Below, in pieces: positions 34,398 through 49,355 of a DNA stretch of 64,000 nucleotides. Numbering within the stretch: position 1 is the first letter of the stretch; every line of letters starts with the position of its first letter. Origin of the DNA: Takashimella koratensis (lineage: Eukaryota; Basidiomycota; Tremellomycetes; Trichosporonales; Tetragoniomycetaceae); NCBI GenBank assembly GCA_003116875.1, contig BCKT01000007.1:484365-548364 (forward strand), read 5' to 3'. Both the position numbers and the translations under genes were made by a program. A model generated the notes under the pieces. It had not been told where the DNA came from. It saw nothing but the letters and a program-made list of their open reading frames with translations, and did not search any database.

Positions 34398-37300
34398 ATG
34401 AGTCAAATACCCAAGCGGCGCCGATCACCATCGCAGGGGGCCGCCGTGTCGCCGACCTCGGCCCCTTCCGTCGCAATCGCATCGCACCCACACCCACGAG
34501 CTAGATATCCCGAACAGCTTGCACTCTCCATCTCCGCGACTCAGCCTGCCCCATGCGCGCAGTCGACCGACGCAGGGCTCGACAATCCTCGAGCCAAACG
34601 ACAGCGGATCGGACAAGTGCGAAATCGAGTCGTCTCCCCACGTAACTGTGACACGACCACCCGCCCTCGCCGACCGGCACAGTCGCGGCGTACGGCCCAG
34701 TCCCGCCCCAAGCTCAGCAAGGGCAAACATCGCAGTCGCTCTCCCGTAGACCTCTCCCCCTCGTCTGCGGCCGACAGCGATGGTCAACTCACGAGTCTTG
34801 CCGAAAACGCCGGGTCTGCGTCTTCGGACGACAACCCAGCCTACGATGGTGAAGACGAAGACGAAGATGACGGAGATGAAGTCAACGTCGAGCTCGGGAT
34901 GGCAGATATGAGTGACTTTGAGCGCACCTCCTCTCGACGCGCTGCCGTCATCGAGGTCGGCGACCGGTCTGCACCGCCTAGTCCAGGACTCGACGCCGAG
35001 GGCGAAGAAGTCGATAATAGTCTATTCGCTTCGCCTCTTCGAGCTCGCAGCAGACGGCAGTCGGTGGATGTCAAGGGCAAAGGCGTGGACCCGTTGGAGT
35101 ACGGCCATGTCTCGCTGAAACGGCGTCACAGCGATCCGTCGTCGCCTGAGCGCCGCAGCAAAGTGAGTAGTGTCTGAGCTTCACCCTATGAAGGTAACTA
35201 ACATGGCTGTAGTCGTCGAGGCAACCCCTCGAGCCGACGGCTTCCATCGTCAACCTCACAAATGGCATGGATGGCTTGGTGAGCTAGTTCACGGAATGCA
35301 TAACTGACATCCAGTCTGCGCGTTCCTTGACGGACATTGTTCCAGCGATCGAGAGCGACCCAGTTTCAGCCGAGGAAAACACCACCCGGCAGTATCAAAC
35401 GGATCTGAAAGCCCTGCTTACGCCGATCCTCTCCACCGTCGGGTCGCCCGTCGAATTTCAACGCCCCAGCTCGCCTGATTGGATCGACAATGACATCGAG
35501 ATGCTCTCTCCCTCCGAGCACAGCGACGCGCCTCTTTCTTCTGGCGAGACGCAGGTCAAGGAACGCCGGATTCAGCGGATCCACGAGCGCCGGAAACGCA
35601 CGCTCAGGCGCAGGTTTGATAAGATGTCGCTGAACGCCAGCGAAGTCGGTATGGAAGTCAGCGCCGTCGTACCCTTCCCTCTTCTGGACGTCCCCTCGCA
35701 CGATCTGGCGTCCCTGTTCACGGTCTCCCAAGATGGCAACGACGAGCACACTGTCAACGCTTCCCTCTTCACCTACTCTCGTCGATCCCGGCCATACCAC
35801 ATGACCACTCTCCGCCCCTCTATCCCGGGCACGCTAGAGACCGCCCGCGTCCTGCGTGCTTCCCTCTACTCCGAACACACAGAGAAGGTGGCCTTCCCGA
35901 TGGCGCGGCGAGATCTCCTCCGGCGCCGATCAATCGCAAGTCACCTGGCCCTTCCGCACCTCGCGATCCACCGGAGCAGATGTCGGCGCCAAGACGGGCT
36001 CTTGACAGGCCAGGAGATCATGGCGGTTTCTCGTGCGATGCTGGCGCACCAGCGCGAGCGGAGGCGGAGGTTGAGCAATTACAACAAAGGGGTCAGGGTC
36101 GAGCCGTGGGAACTGAGTGAGGGATTCAAAATGGCCGTTCGGGCAATGTCGACGCGCGAGGGCTCGGGTGCAGTCGAGGAGACAGAGGTGGAACAGCTCC
36201 TCCCTGATTCCGAGAGGGGCGGATTCAACACGACCGAATTAATCGCCACACCTGACCAATCCAACCTCATTCACGTCCACAACCACGACCAAGACAACTC
36301 TCACGTAGTGGAGCGGGACGCACTCAGGCGTCGACGCCGCGAAACAGTTACCCAGCTGTCCGCAGATCAGCGTGCACGTGTCGTTCGTCCACTGAGGGTG
36401 ACAGAGATGCGGCGGGACTTGGCCGCCCGAGCGGAACTGCGCCGTGCTCAAGCTGAGAGAGCCACGAGGCGAGAGCACGAGCAGCGAGGCGACGCTGGCC
36501 TCAGCGACGTCGAGGCTGAGGTGCTCGAACGAGATGGGTCGGTCGAGACTGATCAGGAGCCAGCGGTGTCAGAAGTTCATGCAGTGGAGAACCGAGTATC
36601 TCTTGAACCGGCTCAGATCGTTCCTCCCCCAGTCGAGGAACAGCCTCTACGCGAACCAGAGATCGTGCCCGAGGTTGCCGAGGCTGCCCCGATCTTTGAA
36701 GTCCCCACCACTGCGCCCGCCGCCTCGACCACTGCTCCTTCTGACTCGTCCCATCCCCACCCTCCACCGGCCTACGAACCGCCTCTCCACCCTCTTCCCG
36801 CCACGGCGCCCATCTTACCCCAGGAACCCGCCACACGACACATTCACGCACCTCGACCGATCCCGCACTCCCAACGTCTCGACAGGGGTCGAAACGATCG
36901 ACCACCGTTGTACCGACCCAACAGGTACAACCGGCGCTCTCCGTCCCCTCCTCCGCCTTACAACGCCGCCACAGATCGAGACGTGCTTATCCATGCTCGC
37001 TTTGATACCGAGAGCGAGGACGCAGACGAATTGGTTGGCCGCCGACGGAGGGGGTCAAGGTCGGATAGGAGGCAGAATCGCCGACGCACAATTGTTGGTG
37101 CGTTCCCCGAGACCGAGGCGGATTTGGGCATTTCCGACGGTGACGTCGATATGAACCTGGACCCAGTCGCTCTCGCCGAGACCGCCCAACCCGTCGCTGG
37201 CCCCAGCCGCCACCGTGACCGCGACCTCGGTCACGAACGCACCATTCTTCCGACTCTCACGTTTGGACGCCGGGCCCATACCCAAGTCTCGTCATTTGAT

Positions 37301-37456
37301 GTCGCGCTCGAGCTTGAAGAAGGCGAAGACATCGAGATGGCCATTTGGGTCGCGGAGAACGCTCTGGCCGCCAGGCAGGCGAGGGAGGAAGAGGGCGAAC
37401 GAGGACTGGCGGCTGTTGGGAGGTGGATCGGGAATCTTTGGAGGTGGGGCGCTTGA
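34398..37456 (+). CDS. Large disordered protein with PPxY motifs, unknown function
   Basis: Exons 34398-35162, 35213-35278 and 35315-37456 give 990 residues. No catalytic domain is visible. The N-terminus MSQIPKRRRSPS is basic, then an acidic DGEDEDEDDGDEV run. The segment SSPDWIDNDIEMLSPSEH may be a conserved short motif. Two Arg-rich helices follow (KERRIQRIHERRKRTLRRR and QRERRRRLSNYNKG). Two PPxY-type motifs, PPPAYEPP and PPPPYNAA, are expected ligands for WW domains of Nedd4/Rsp5-type ubiquitin ligases. The last 60 residues contain an acidic helix (ELEEGEDIEMAIWVAENALA), slightly UIM-like, and end in RWIGNLWRWGA. An adaptor or regulated substrate of Rsp5 is a guess. Convergent with the exostosin fusion gene. 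Confidence 0.72.
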
Positions 37457-38166
37457 CCGACGACGATGAGGACGAGGAGAGACGATCGATAAGAGGGAAA
37501 CCATTATCGAGGCCCACAACGAGTTTGACGAGAAGGGAACGAGATGAAAAACTCAAGAAAACTCGAGAAACCCCCAAGCGAATAAGGAAAACACCCAAAA
37601 CCCAATTCAGAGACGACGACGATTTCATACACTTCAACAACACTTCATCAAAACTTCATCGCCATACTGCACATCTACACCACATTGCATTTGTGCCTCT
37701 ACAGTCATTACGCCCTTTAAACGCTTCTTTGCTCTGTTGTTGTTCCAGCGGCTCTCTATGATTCACGACTTGGCATTTCTTCCCCTCCACGGCTTGTGTA
37801 TACCTCCTCTCCGCTTTCCCGATCATCTCATCTCCATCTTCTTTCGCGTAAAGGATATTGCCTCTCGCTATGCAATTTTTGTCTTGACACATTCCAGTTC
37901 AGTGAAGCGTCCCGCCCAGGAACAGATATGGGCCTTTGTAGCTGGCTTTTGCTCTTGCCCATTGTCTTCATCGTTGAATCGTAACATTCGTACGTATCGT
38001 ACGTCGTCGTAAGTGTATAGCTTGTACAAAAGAAGAAACCATACAGCCCACACTTGTCTCCGGACGCCGCCTCGCCTTGCTGTGTGACCGGAGACAGGCG
38101 TGGATTCCAAAATACAGTCGAACATAGAAAAAGTCCCAGAACACGTTTCTCTTCCTCTCCTCCTCG
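37457..38166. other. Intergenic 3' flanks of convergent genes
   Basis: 710 bp of AT-richer sequence between two stop codons, with A-rich runs near 37500-37600. No gene or repeat supported. Confidence 0.6.
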
Positions 38167-41100
38167 CTACGCCCCCTCCTGAGCTACAGGGTACACCGTT
38201 CTCATCCTCATTGCCGCCTCATGTAGCGCAAAGAACATTGGCCCTCTCCTCTTCAACTCCTTCTCGGGTTCTTCATCTGAGGAATACAAGAACGCTTCTC
38301 GGATAGCTACGAGGTTTGCCTGGATTTGTTCGATTCTCTCGAGTGGGATCGAAGCGAGAATCCGCTCGATTTGGTCGAGCTCGGTAGGGTCGATCCGGAT
38401 CGAAAGTTGCGTCCAGTCTAGGAAGGAAGCAAAGGGGTAGTGCGTTCCCTCGGCGATAAAAACAGGGATACAGCCAGCGTAGATTGCGTCGTTGGTTCGT
38501 GGTGACCAGCCTGGAAAAAGGGGGTAAAAGGGGACACAAAAGATTATAACAAGTGGAGCATGGTCAGCTATTTGCCACTCACTCCAGTCCAGACCCTACT
38601 CACCAGCAATACCCCTTGGCTGAGGACAAAACCTGGCGTTACTCAGATCGTTCATATAGTCCCAACTGAGGAAACTGCTCTGTGGTCCCTTCCCGAACAA
38701 CAACTCTCTCTTACCCGCTCCACCTCTGCCACACGCCAACCTCAACCTATCGCTCTTCCCCGTACCCCAGTACGTCCCTGCCCAAGTGATCAAATGCGGT
38801 CGTTCCTTCATCGGCCTGATCTTGTTGATATCTCCAAACGCATCCTCCAGCGAATCACTCCTACACGTGCGAGCAGGAACCACGATATCCTGGTGAGGGC
38901 GGTAACAAGGGGAATCGAAATCACCCATGACTGACCAAACAATGACATTGTCGAGGATGTAGTCAGGGTACAAGTGCTCCCTAGCCGACCAGATTTCCCA
39001 CTCGAATGCCTCGCAGATCCCCCAGTCGTGGGTAAGCATGAGCGCGGTGTGCTTGGATGCCAAATCGGGAACTGTCGCATGCGCATGGGCCATGACGTCG
39101 TGTAGTCGGAACTCGGCACCCGTGCAGTGCTGGTACACTGGCAAGACGACGAGTTCCGCTTCCTCGGGCGGGACAGAGAGGTGCCGAATCGCGCGGTACA
39201 TGATATTGTCCGCGGAGAAGCAGTGGGCCTGTTGAAGCTTGTGGCACTCGGCAGCCTCGATCGCTTCTTCCCCTTCGTAGCCAGAGACGACGTGGACTTT
39301 GACGAAATCGGGATTGACGCGGAGGTACTCTCTTGCCTCGGGGAGTAGGATATCGTGCCAGTCAATCTGCTCGACCGTGTTGACTAGCACCGGGTCGAAG
39401 CCACGGTGGATCCCGAGCGCCGACTTGCCGTGATCGTAGGAGGAGCTGGGCGGACGGAGGGCAAGAAGTGGATTCGGCCGGCGGTCGGGGCACTCGGCGT
39501 GCACGCATCGGCACGAACCAGTCTGCACGCAGACCGCGGGACTGTTGCAGTCGTTCCAACACGGCGGTAACTTGGCCGACACCCAATCGTGTGGTTTTGG
39601 TGAAGTCGGCAAGGCGGCGCGGGTATCCACGTCGGCAGAGAACGGATCACCGCCACTCCCTGCTCGCGCTGCTGCCGCGTCCACTGTCTTGCGCGATGCC
39701 GCTAGTCGCTCGTTGCTATACCTCGCCGCCTCGCGCGCCCGCTCACATGTATGCAGCCTGCGCGACGAGTTGAATGGGATCTGGCCCGTGGTTCCGAACC
39801 GCACGTCGGCGGACTCGGCATCGTCAAGCAAGAGCGGCCAGTCACCCTCGGACGGACAACATAGCACGTTCATCCGCATATCCCACACGGGTGGGGACCG
39901 AGACGACATCGATTCGAGGCTGAACCAGGTACTCGCGTCGGTGACATTAGATATGGCGCGGACTTGGTCCCCGTCCACCATGAGGCGGAGGTACGAGTTG
40001 TCCGGCGCGACCTCGACTTCAAAGCTTGTCTGTATGTCGGGGCTCGAGTGGGTGAGCTGGAAGTTGACTTGCCCGCCACCGTTGAGTTCGCCCTTGGGGA
40101 TACCGAGGTAGCCCTGGCCGTTCTCCTCCGCAAGTCGGATCGTGACACGCCGACCCGAGCTCAACCCGGCTTTAGAGATGACAAAAGTCGACGCGTTCCA
40201 GTTGTACGAGACGACCTTGTCGGCATCTGCACTGCAGTGTTTCCCGTCCTGGCACTTGACGTGGTGAATCCATCCTTGGTGGTTGAAACCGAGATTGACG
40301 GTGCACCCATCGAGCTTGGCGAGGTTTCGGTTCCGCTCGTCCTGTGGGAGTTTGGGCGCGTGTGCTGAGGGGAACTCGGGAGATGGGCCACAGTTCTGCG
40401 CAATGTAGTCTCGAGAATACTGGCCCATCGCCTCGTACATCTCCAGAATCGACCACCCTAGTCCAACCTGGATGAGGGTTGTCGGCTGCCACCCAAGCTC
40501 CTCGGCCGCTCGCGTCGCAGAGTACTCGGCCACACCGTATGCCTCGTACGGCTTGCGTCCGGTTCCGATATCTCGAACAGGAGAGAGAGACTTTGTCTCG
40601 GCACGGACAATCTCGACGATATCTTTTGCCAACCACCTGCCGCCGCCGTTGACGATATTGAACGACTCGGTTTTGTCGACGACACCGTCTTCGAGGCGGT
40701 GGATTGAACTAACAATTGCGTCCACAGCATCACCGACGTGAATCAGGTCGAGAGGAGGGGTGTCGGATGAGTATTGGATAGGTAAGGCGGTAAGAGCGCT
40801 GGTCAGGAGCGACTGCATAAACGAGGAGGGGATAGCCGAGTTGTATGGGTGGCCATAGACTTCAGCGAACCGGAGGATGATCGCAGAGGTTGACGGGCTC
40901 GCTTGAACAGCTTGCTCCGCGACGAGCTTGGTCTTCCCAATAGCTGTATCGGGTCGGCGCGTGGAATCTTCGGTAATCTTCCCGCCCAGCTCGGCGGCGC
41001 CGTACACGTCCATGGACGAAGCGAGGACGACCCAAGGTCGGGTCGAACGCGACTTGCCTGCCGCGTGTACCCGCTCGAGAACCGCGTCGGTACCCCCCGC

Positions 41101-41960
41101 GTTGACTGCCAGACATTCGTCATAGTTTCCGTCACACCACTCCTCGAGCGAAACAGCCGCAAGGTGGATGACGCCGTCGAATGAGGTTGAAGAGAACAGG
41201 GACTTGAGGACGCCAGACGAAGAGGAAGAGACAGAGCCGCGGTGGTAGAAGATGTGGGCGTTTTTGGAAAGTCGCGAGGGTCGAGGGAGGATATCGAGGA
41301 CGTGGACGGTGTAGTCCTCGGCCAGCCGGGCGACGAGAACCTGGCCTAGGATGGGTTAGCCAGATTGATCTTTGTAGGTGGAGTGTGGAAGGGAAGCAGA
41401 CAAAGGGACACACCTATTTGACCGGCACCACCGGTAACGAGAACCGTTGGCCGAGTGTTTGTCTGACTGGTCTGTTTGAGCCAACCGAGAACACCAGTGT
41501 GCGAGGCGTAATCGTGATCGATCTCATCTATGAAGTTGGAGGGGATGTAGCCGCGGTGTTCGGTGGTGGGGGGTTTGGAGCCGATCAGGACAGCTACCCG
41601 CCAGCCTGCGACCGCAAGGACCGCGAGTGTAACAAGGATGATGGTTCGCGGAGGGTGATAGAGCCGCCGCCGTAGAGAGAAGGAGTTGGAGCGGTGGTGT
41701 GTATGCATCTTGTCAGCTGCCGCTGTAGGGGAAGTGGGCGGAGTGGTTCGTTGGTTGAGTCCGAGTCCGATCCCGAGTCCGAGTCCGAGGCCAAGCCCGC
41801 GCCGTGGTTTGGAGGATGAAGTAGAGGTGGTTCGTATTGGGGGTTGGTTGTTGGAATATGGGTTGAGGAGAACGTCTGGGAGAGTTGAGGATGGGAGGGT
41901 TGGGGAAGAGTGAAGAGGGTGGGAGTCGCCCGCGGGGTCGGGGCGTCTTGTACGAATCAT
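38167..41960 (-). CDS. Membrane-anchored SDR/epimerase-like + EGF-like + exostosin (GT47) fusion protein
   Basis: About 1,210 residues from three exons: 41960 to about 41411, about 41345 to 38607, and about 38511 to 38167. The cytosolic N-tail is Ser/Pro-rich; one membrane anchor (TIILVTLAVLAVAGWRVAVL) sits near residue 105, so this is a type II Golgi/ER-style protein. Next is an extended SDR (NAD-dependent epimerase/dehydratase): nucleotide motif VTGGAGQIG, LDILPR, HLAAVS, then SSMDVYG. The usual YxxxK is replaced by IGKTK. A cysteine-poor beta-rich module follows (about 150 residues), then an EGF-like CWNDCNSPAVCVQTGSCRC. The C-terminal third is exostosin-like GT47 (LITWAGTYW, RFCPQPRGIAGEGWSPR, AIYAGCIPVFI, LDWTQLSIRI). 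It probably makes or modifies a cell-wall or capsule glycan; donor and acceptor are unknown. Confidence 0.85.
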
Positions 41961-43508
41961 GCTGTGCGGTGTTTGTGTTTGTGTGTGAAAGGAGCCTAGT
42001 AGAAAGGCAAGGGCGGTAGTAGGCGTGTAGGCGTGTGCGGATGACGACGGTGAGAGCGTGGGTGAATTGACTTCTCACAAGGTATCAGCGGATAGCGCAA
42101 CAGTAGCGCAGCCACGAAACGCTACTAGAGCACGGCCTGGGCCGAAGGTGGGGACACGTGTCCTGGGGATAAGAACCGATGCGAGGTAGAGGTAGCAGTG
42201 GCCGTGGTGTTGGTCGAGGGGTCAATGATGGGTTGCTCGGAATGCTACATGACTGCCAGCGCTGTTCTTACAGCTCAATCGGATCGACCAGGTCGAGGTT
42301 ACAGCCCACCCGATTGGCCCTGGAGCTGATTTACCTTTTCCGGCAAGATCACTGCTTGCCCTTGGCTCGACCTTGTTTCATGCTGCCTTCTACAAGTAGC
42401 CCTCTCTACTTGGCTCTGCCTCTCGACCACTCCACCACGTGTCGTGCATCCTCCTACCCCTGAACCCGGCACACCCGGCCTCTTGCATGCATCTGGCATC
42501 TGTGGAGTCTGTTGGGTCTGTTGAGTCTGTTGGGTAGATCCCCCCCCCCCCCCCCGGCTGGCTGCGTTTACAGTTTGCGGTCGACGCCAGAGCTTCCCGG
42601 GACCATTACGGTATCAGGGACGGCGCCACCCAGGCACTCCCGAGCTGCCCTCTGCACCGTATTGGGAAATGCAGCCCATGGTCAGAGCAGAACCGCACAG
42701 ACCTCAGATCCAGCATGCCCAGGGACATGAGCCGGACAGGGAAATCAGGCCCAAACGGTACGCAGAGGAACCCGACAGGATCGAGAAGAAACCTCATCTA
42801 CAAAGTCATCTCCACTCGACTCTGCTCCTGCTGCAATGTCCCCCCCTCAAAGAACACCAGGTGATCTTCGCTCTGTCCTAAACTGTCTCAGACCTGAATC
42901 GCTTGGACCCTGCTCAAATGAACACAAAGAGGTTTTTGCGATCCCGTCTCGGGTCAAACAACCTTTCTGACACTGGCGTCCTCTGACTACCTAGCTACCT
43001 GGCTTCCTGGCTACCGGTCGCTCTCTCGGTCGCTGTAACGCCCTCATCCCGTGTTCGTGATGGTCAAACGTCAAGTCTGGGTACGACCTCAAATGCAGCC
43101 AGCAGGCAGTCGTTGCGAAACATACCAGGGGCGAGCCTCGGGTCGGGGGCACCAAGAGGTCTCGCCCGGCCTGGCCTCGGTCCCTCGGAACATCCTAGGA
43201 CGCTAGATCGCCAACGCGGGCTGGGAGGCGTCAGTCTCCTCGAGTCTGACCACTTTTTTTTAGATGCAACCTTGGTGGTGGTGAAGAGGTATAAGACGAT
43301 GGGGTAAGATCGAGTGTGACGCCTTGTTCACGCCCGCCTTGTACTGAATCCTGTTCCATCCTTTCCTCTTGATCCCTTTGTGCTCGAGCCAAGTCATCAA
43401 GTCATCATCCCCCCTGCGTACGCTGTCACCGCACCCTCCTTTGGCCACCAGCTCCCCTCTCGCCGCCACCAGCAACACCCCTCCCCTTCCCTTGCTGTTA
43501 TTCTCACC
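41961..43508. promoter_or_regulatory. Shared upstream region of two divergent glycosyltransferase genes
   Basis: 1.55 kb between the start codons of the GT47 fusion and the GT71-type gene. It includes a C16 homopolymer at 42540-42555, preceded by three copies of a GTCTGTTG-like unit (42506-42537). No separate gene seen. Confidence 0.5.
42540..42555 (+). repeat. Poly-C homopolymer, 16 nt
   Basis: Sixteen C directly after a short GTCTGTTGGG tandem. Confidence 0.9.
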
Positions 43509-45381
43509 ATGACCCAACCTCAACGTCCACACCTCTACACCGCCATCCCATCCTCCCCTTCTCTCGCATCTCCACCAAGTCTTCTCCCAGCCTCTCCTAT
43601 ATCTCCCATGTCCCCCATGTCCCCCAGATCCCCTTCTCCTACCGGCTACTTCCACCCCCGCCCCTCTCGCACCCCGTCCCCCGGGACGCCAGGCTCTCCA
43701 GGCTCCCCTCTCTCCCTCTCCCCGCGCCGCCGCACTCCCCCCTTCCACATGGCCGTTCTCATCGGCCTCTCCCTCGTCGCCATCGTCACTCTCACCGTCG
43801 GCATGCCCGTCACCGACTTTCTCCAAATGCCAGGCTCTGCCGACTCCACCGCCCACATCACTAAAGCATCTGGCGGTATCGCCGAGAGCGTCCCGCTCAC
43901 CCTCGAAGCGAGACTCACCCACCTCCTCGCCCGCCCAGCGCTCGAACAGTGGGAAGCCGAGCTCGAGAGCAGACACGAGTGCCCGTTCTACACCTACTCG
44001 CGTAACACCTACTTCTTCCACGACGGCAAACAGGGCGATTGGGAGCGTGTGGGTCACAACGAGATCAGGCGGTACCGATCTGGGATGGTTGACTACCTCC
44101 GCGCCGTCGAACGCAAGGGCGGCAAGCTCGTGTGGGACTCGTCCATGGAGGAGAATACCCCCAAGGATCAACGGCGAGGTATCATTTATACCGGTGGCGA
44201 AGGAGTGAGTCAATCGTATCAGACCCCATTGTTCCAACCCTGACTGTCCCAGAAAACAATGCAACGACTCCGACTCTCCCTTCACATGCTCCGTAAAGTC
44301 GTCAAGTCGAGCCTCCCCGTCGAGCTCTATCACTTCCCGGGCGAGCTCGAGGATCCGGCCGTCCGTAAAGAGCTCGTGGACGACTTTGACATCCAGCTCG
44401 TCGAGATCGGTAGCCGACACGCCGACGGCAAGAGTTGGCACATCAAGAATGAGGCCTTCCTTGCGACCAAGTTTACAGAGTTTGTCTACATGGACAGCGA
44501 CAACTTGCCACTTGCCGACCCTGCGTTGCTCTTTGACAGCATCGAGTACAAGCAAAGCGGTAGCGTATTCTGGGCAGATTTGAACAAGGATCACCCGGAC
44601 AACGCCATCTTCCGTATCGTCGGCAAGTCTTGCTCGGACGAACACTGGCCAGCCGAGTCCGGTCAGCTCATCTACGACAAGCGCGGAAACAACGGTCTCA
44701 ACCTTGCTGTCCTCCACTTGTCAAACTACATGATGCAGAACCCGGATTTGTATGGGTTCCTCAGTTATGGCGACAAGGACACCTACGTGAGTTGATTTTT
44801 CTCCAGGATACAAGGCAGCAGCTGACATGCTCCAGCGGTACTCGTTCTACGCCCTTGGTCTGCCTTACCAGCAGGCTCCACGACTCTTCGCCTCGGTTGG
44901 TGGATACCAGACCCAGAACGGCGAGTCGTCGCCCGACTACTTTTGCGGCCACTCCAGTGAGTCTCAACTTGTAGACCTTTCCCATGATCACCCCGCTAAC
45001 CCCTGTCCAGTGGTTCAATGGGGCCTCACGCCGACCTGGGCCAAGCACGACCCAACCTACCACCCCATGCCCGCGTTCTTGCACACCATCCTCGCCAAAC
45101 ACCGCAACGGTCTCCAGCCCGAGAAGCTGTTCAGCCATGTCCGTCACCCGCGCCTCGACGGAATCCACGAGAAAAAGCTTGTCCGAACACTTTACGAGTT
45201 CACCGGCGACTGCTTTGCGATCACCCTCAAGGGTCCCGACGGGATGCCCGACACCCCCAACTCGTTCATGGATGGCCAAGGAGTCTTGACGGTTCCGATG
45301 ACAGAGGTCGTCGGCAAGGAGGTCTGGGACGAGCTCGAACGAATTAGCACAGATTTTGTAAACATCAACAGACACGATTAA
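43509..45381 (+). CDS. GT71-type (Mnn1/Mnn2-like) mannosyltransferase
   Basis: Four exons (introns near 44205-44252, 44788-44836 and 44958-45011) give about 573 residues. Short Ser/Pro-rich cytosolic tail, then a signal anchor near residues 80-100 (MAVLIGLSLVAIVTLTVGMP), typical for a Golgi type II enzyme. The catalytic domain begins with GIIYTGGEG, HMLRKVVKSSLPVELYHF and carries the DxD motif in FVYMDSDNLPL, expected to bind Mn and GDP-mannose. Further family features are SGSVFWADL, ESGQLIYDKRG, YGDKDTYRYSFYALG and FCGHSMVQW. GT71 enzymes add alpha-mannose to N- or O-glycans or wall mannan. The start is the ATG in CACCATGACC. A long antisense frame over this gene is a codon-bias shadow. Head-to-head with the GT47 fusion gene. 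Confidence 0.88.
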
Positions 45382-45696
45382 CGATGGACGCTGCGACTCT
45401 TTCGTTTTTTTTTTTTGGTTTCAGGAGATCGATTTGGCTTGGCGTGGACAGGACGATTGGTGACGCTCTTTTGGACTCTGGCTTTTGCATCCGGCTCTCC
45501 CCTCTTCCCCACGTATTGTTAGGATAATGTCTGTCTCTATGCACGTGTACCATATGGAGATAGCGTCTGGGTCGTTTGGTGACGTTCGGGGACTCGCCGA
45601 GGAGATAACACGCCGAGAAGCTGTATCGCACATGTCCGCCGGAGTCGAGTCGTGGATGGCCCCGGGGGACGCCGATGGCTGGTTGCGTACGGTGGG

Positions 45697-45727
<31 letters not shown>

Positions 45728-45862
45728 CAGTATATAATCTCCGCTCGCTTCACTCCGCCAGCGTATCAAAACTTTTTGGGCCCGGGTTTTTTTTTTCCTC
45801 TTCCTCCCTCTCTCTCTCAACTCCCTACCCACCTTTCCACCTCACTCACCACCTCGCTCACC
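45382..45862. promoter_or_regulatory. SPE3-LYS9 upstream region
   Basis: 480 bp with a T tract at 45406-45416, a (GT)n run followed by GCGCGCAC at 45697-45728, and a T/C-rich leader up to the start codon. No gene seen. Confidence 0.5.
45697..45720 (+). repeat. (GT)n microsatellite, 24 bp
   Basis: Twelve GT units followed by GCGCGC, about 145 bp before the SPE3-LYS9 start codon. Confidence 0.93.
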
Positions 45863-48590
<2,728 letters not shown>

Positions 48591-49355
48591 AATTGGGACT
48601 AGACAAACGTCAGACCCAAGAGGGACCTCAAAGATGTTTCAAATGTCTTGAAGCGTTGTGTGATTTGTAATAGAAGGAGAAGTGATGAGGCTCAAGTGCA
48701 AGTGAAAATATCACCATATGCATCGTTGCAGGCTTGCATTTCCGCTATGGGCTTTCGGCCTTGAGACGAATCAGACAACTGCTTGCTTACCTATTCAATT
48801 GCTCGTCATCGGCCCGACAGACTTGACTGAGCCCTGCGGTTAGAGCGTTGCACACCCCTCATCATATTGACACACGGTGACGAGCCGTCGCGACTTTTGT
48901 TTCACCAAACAAGTTTCACCGTCACCCTTTCTGCTCTCTCGGCCGCTCGGCGACCCCTTTGCTCAACAAGACAACCCACACACACACTCCCGTTCTCCTA
49001 ACCGAATGACCTCCTTTGATCACTCGCCGAAAAGAGAAAGGGGACCAATCTTTTTAGTATGGGATGAAACGCGACGTGTCGGAGATCTTTTGATAATGAC
49101 GGAGAAGGGGGTGAAAGGTGTATCTACAGTAAAGTGTTGGAAGTGAGGAAAAGGAGATGGATCTTTGAGCGAGGATACGTGCGACGCCCACAATACTAGT
49201 AGGTCCTGAAAGTGGGAATAAAACCTGGAACCNCCCCCCCCCCCCCGTTTGGGTTTTCCAACAATTCCTCGCTCATACTTTTCTGTGTTAGACTCAGCCG
49301 ATCATCCACTTTCTTGCAAACGACCACTTCTACAGCCTATCCTAAAGCATCCGCA
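48591..49355. other. Gap before the small cysteine-rich gene cluster
   Basis: 765 bp, visibly AT-richer than the flanking genes. A poly-C run with one ambiguous base lies at 49231-49246, about 110 bp upstream of the first cysteine-rich gene. A frame at 48877-49146 has no recognisable features. Confidence 0.5.
49231..49246 (+). repeat. Poly-C homopolymer with an ambiguous base (N at 49233)
   Basis: Homopolymer that the assembly could not resolve. Confidence 0.9.

Noticed and set aside
38300..38340. GTTCGATTC, resembling a tRNA B box
   Set aside because: It lies in the conserved GT47 coding exon and has no matching A box or cloverleaf.
43260..44717. 485-codon antisense open frame over the GT71-type gene
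   Set aside because: The plus strand encodes a conserved transferase with clean introns and a DxD motif; the antisense frame is a by-product of C-ending codons in GC-rich DNA and has no recognisable domain.
48877..49146. 89-codon frame upstream of the cysteine genes
   Set aside because: No cysteine tail, no splice partner and no recognisable similarity.
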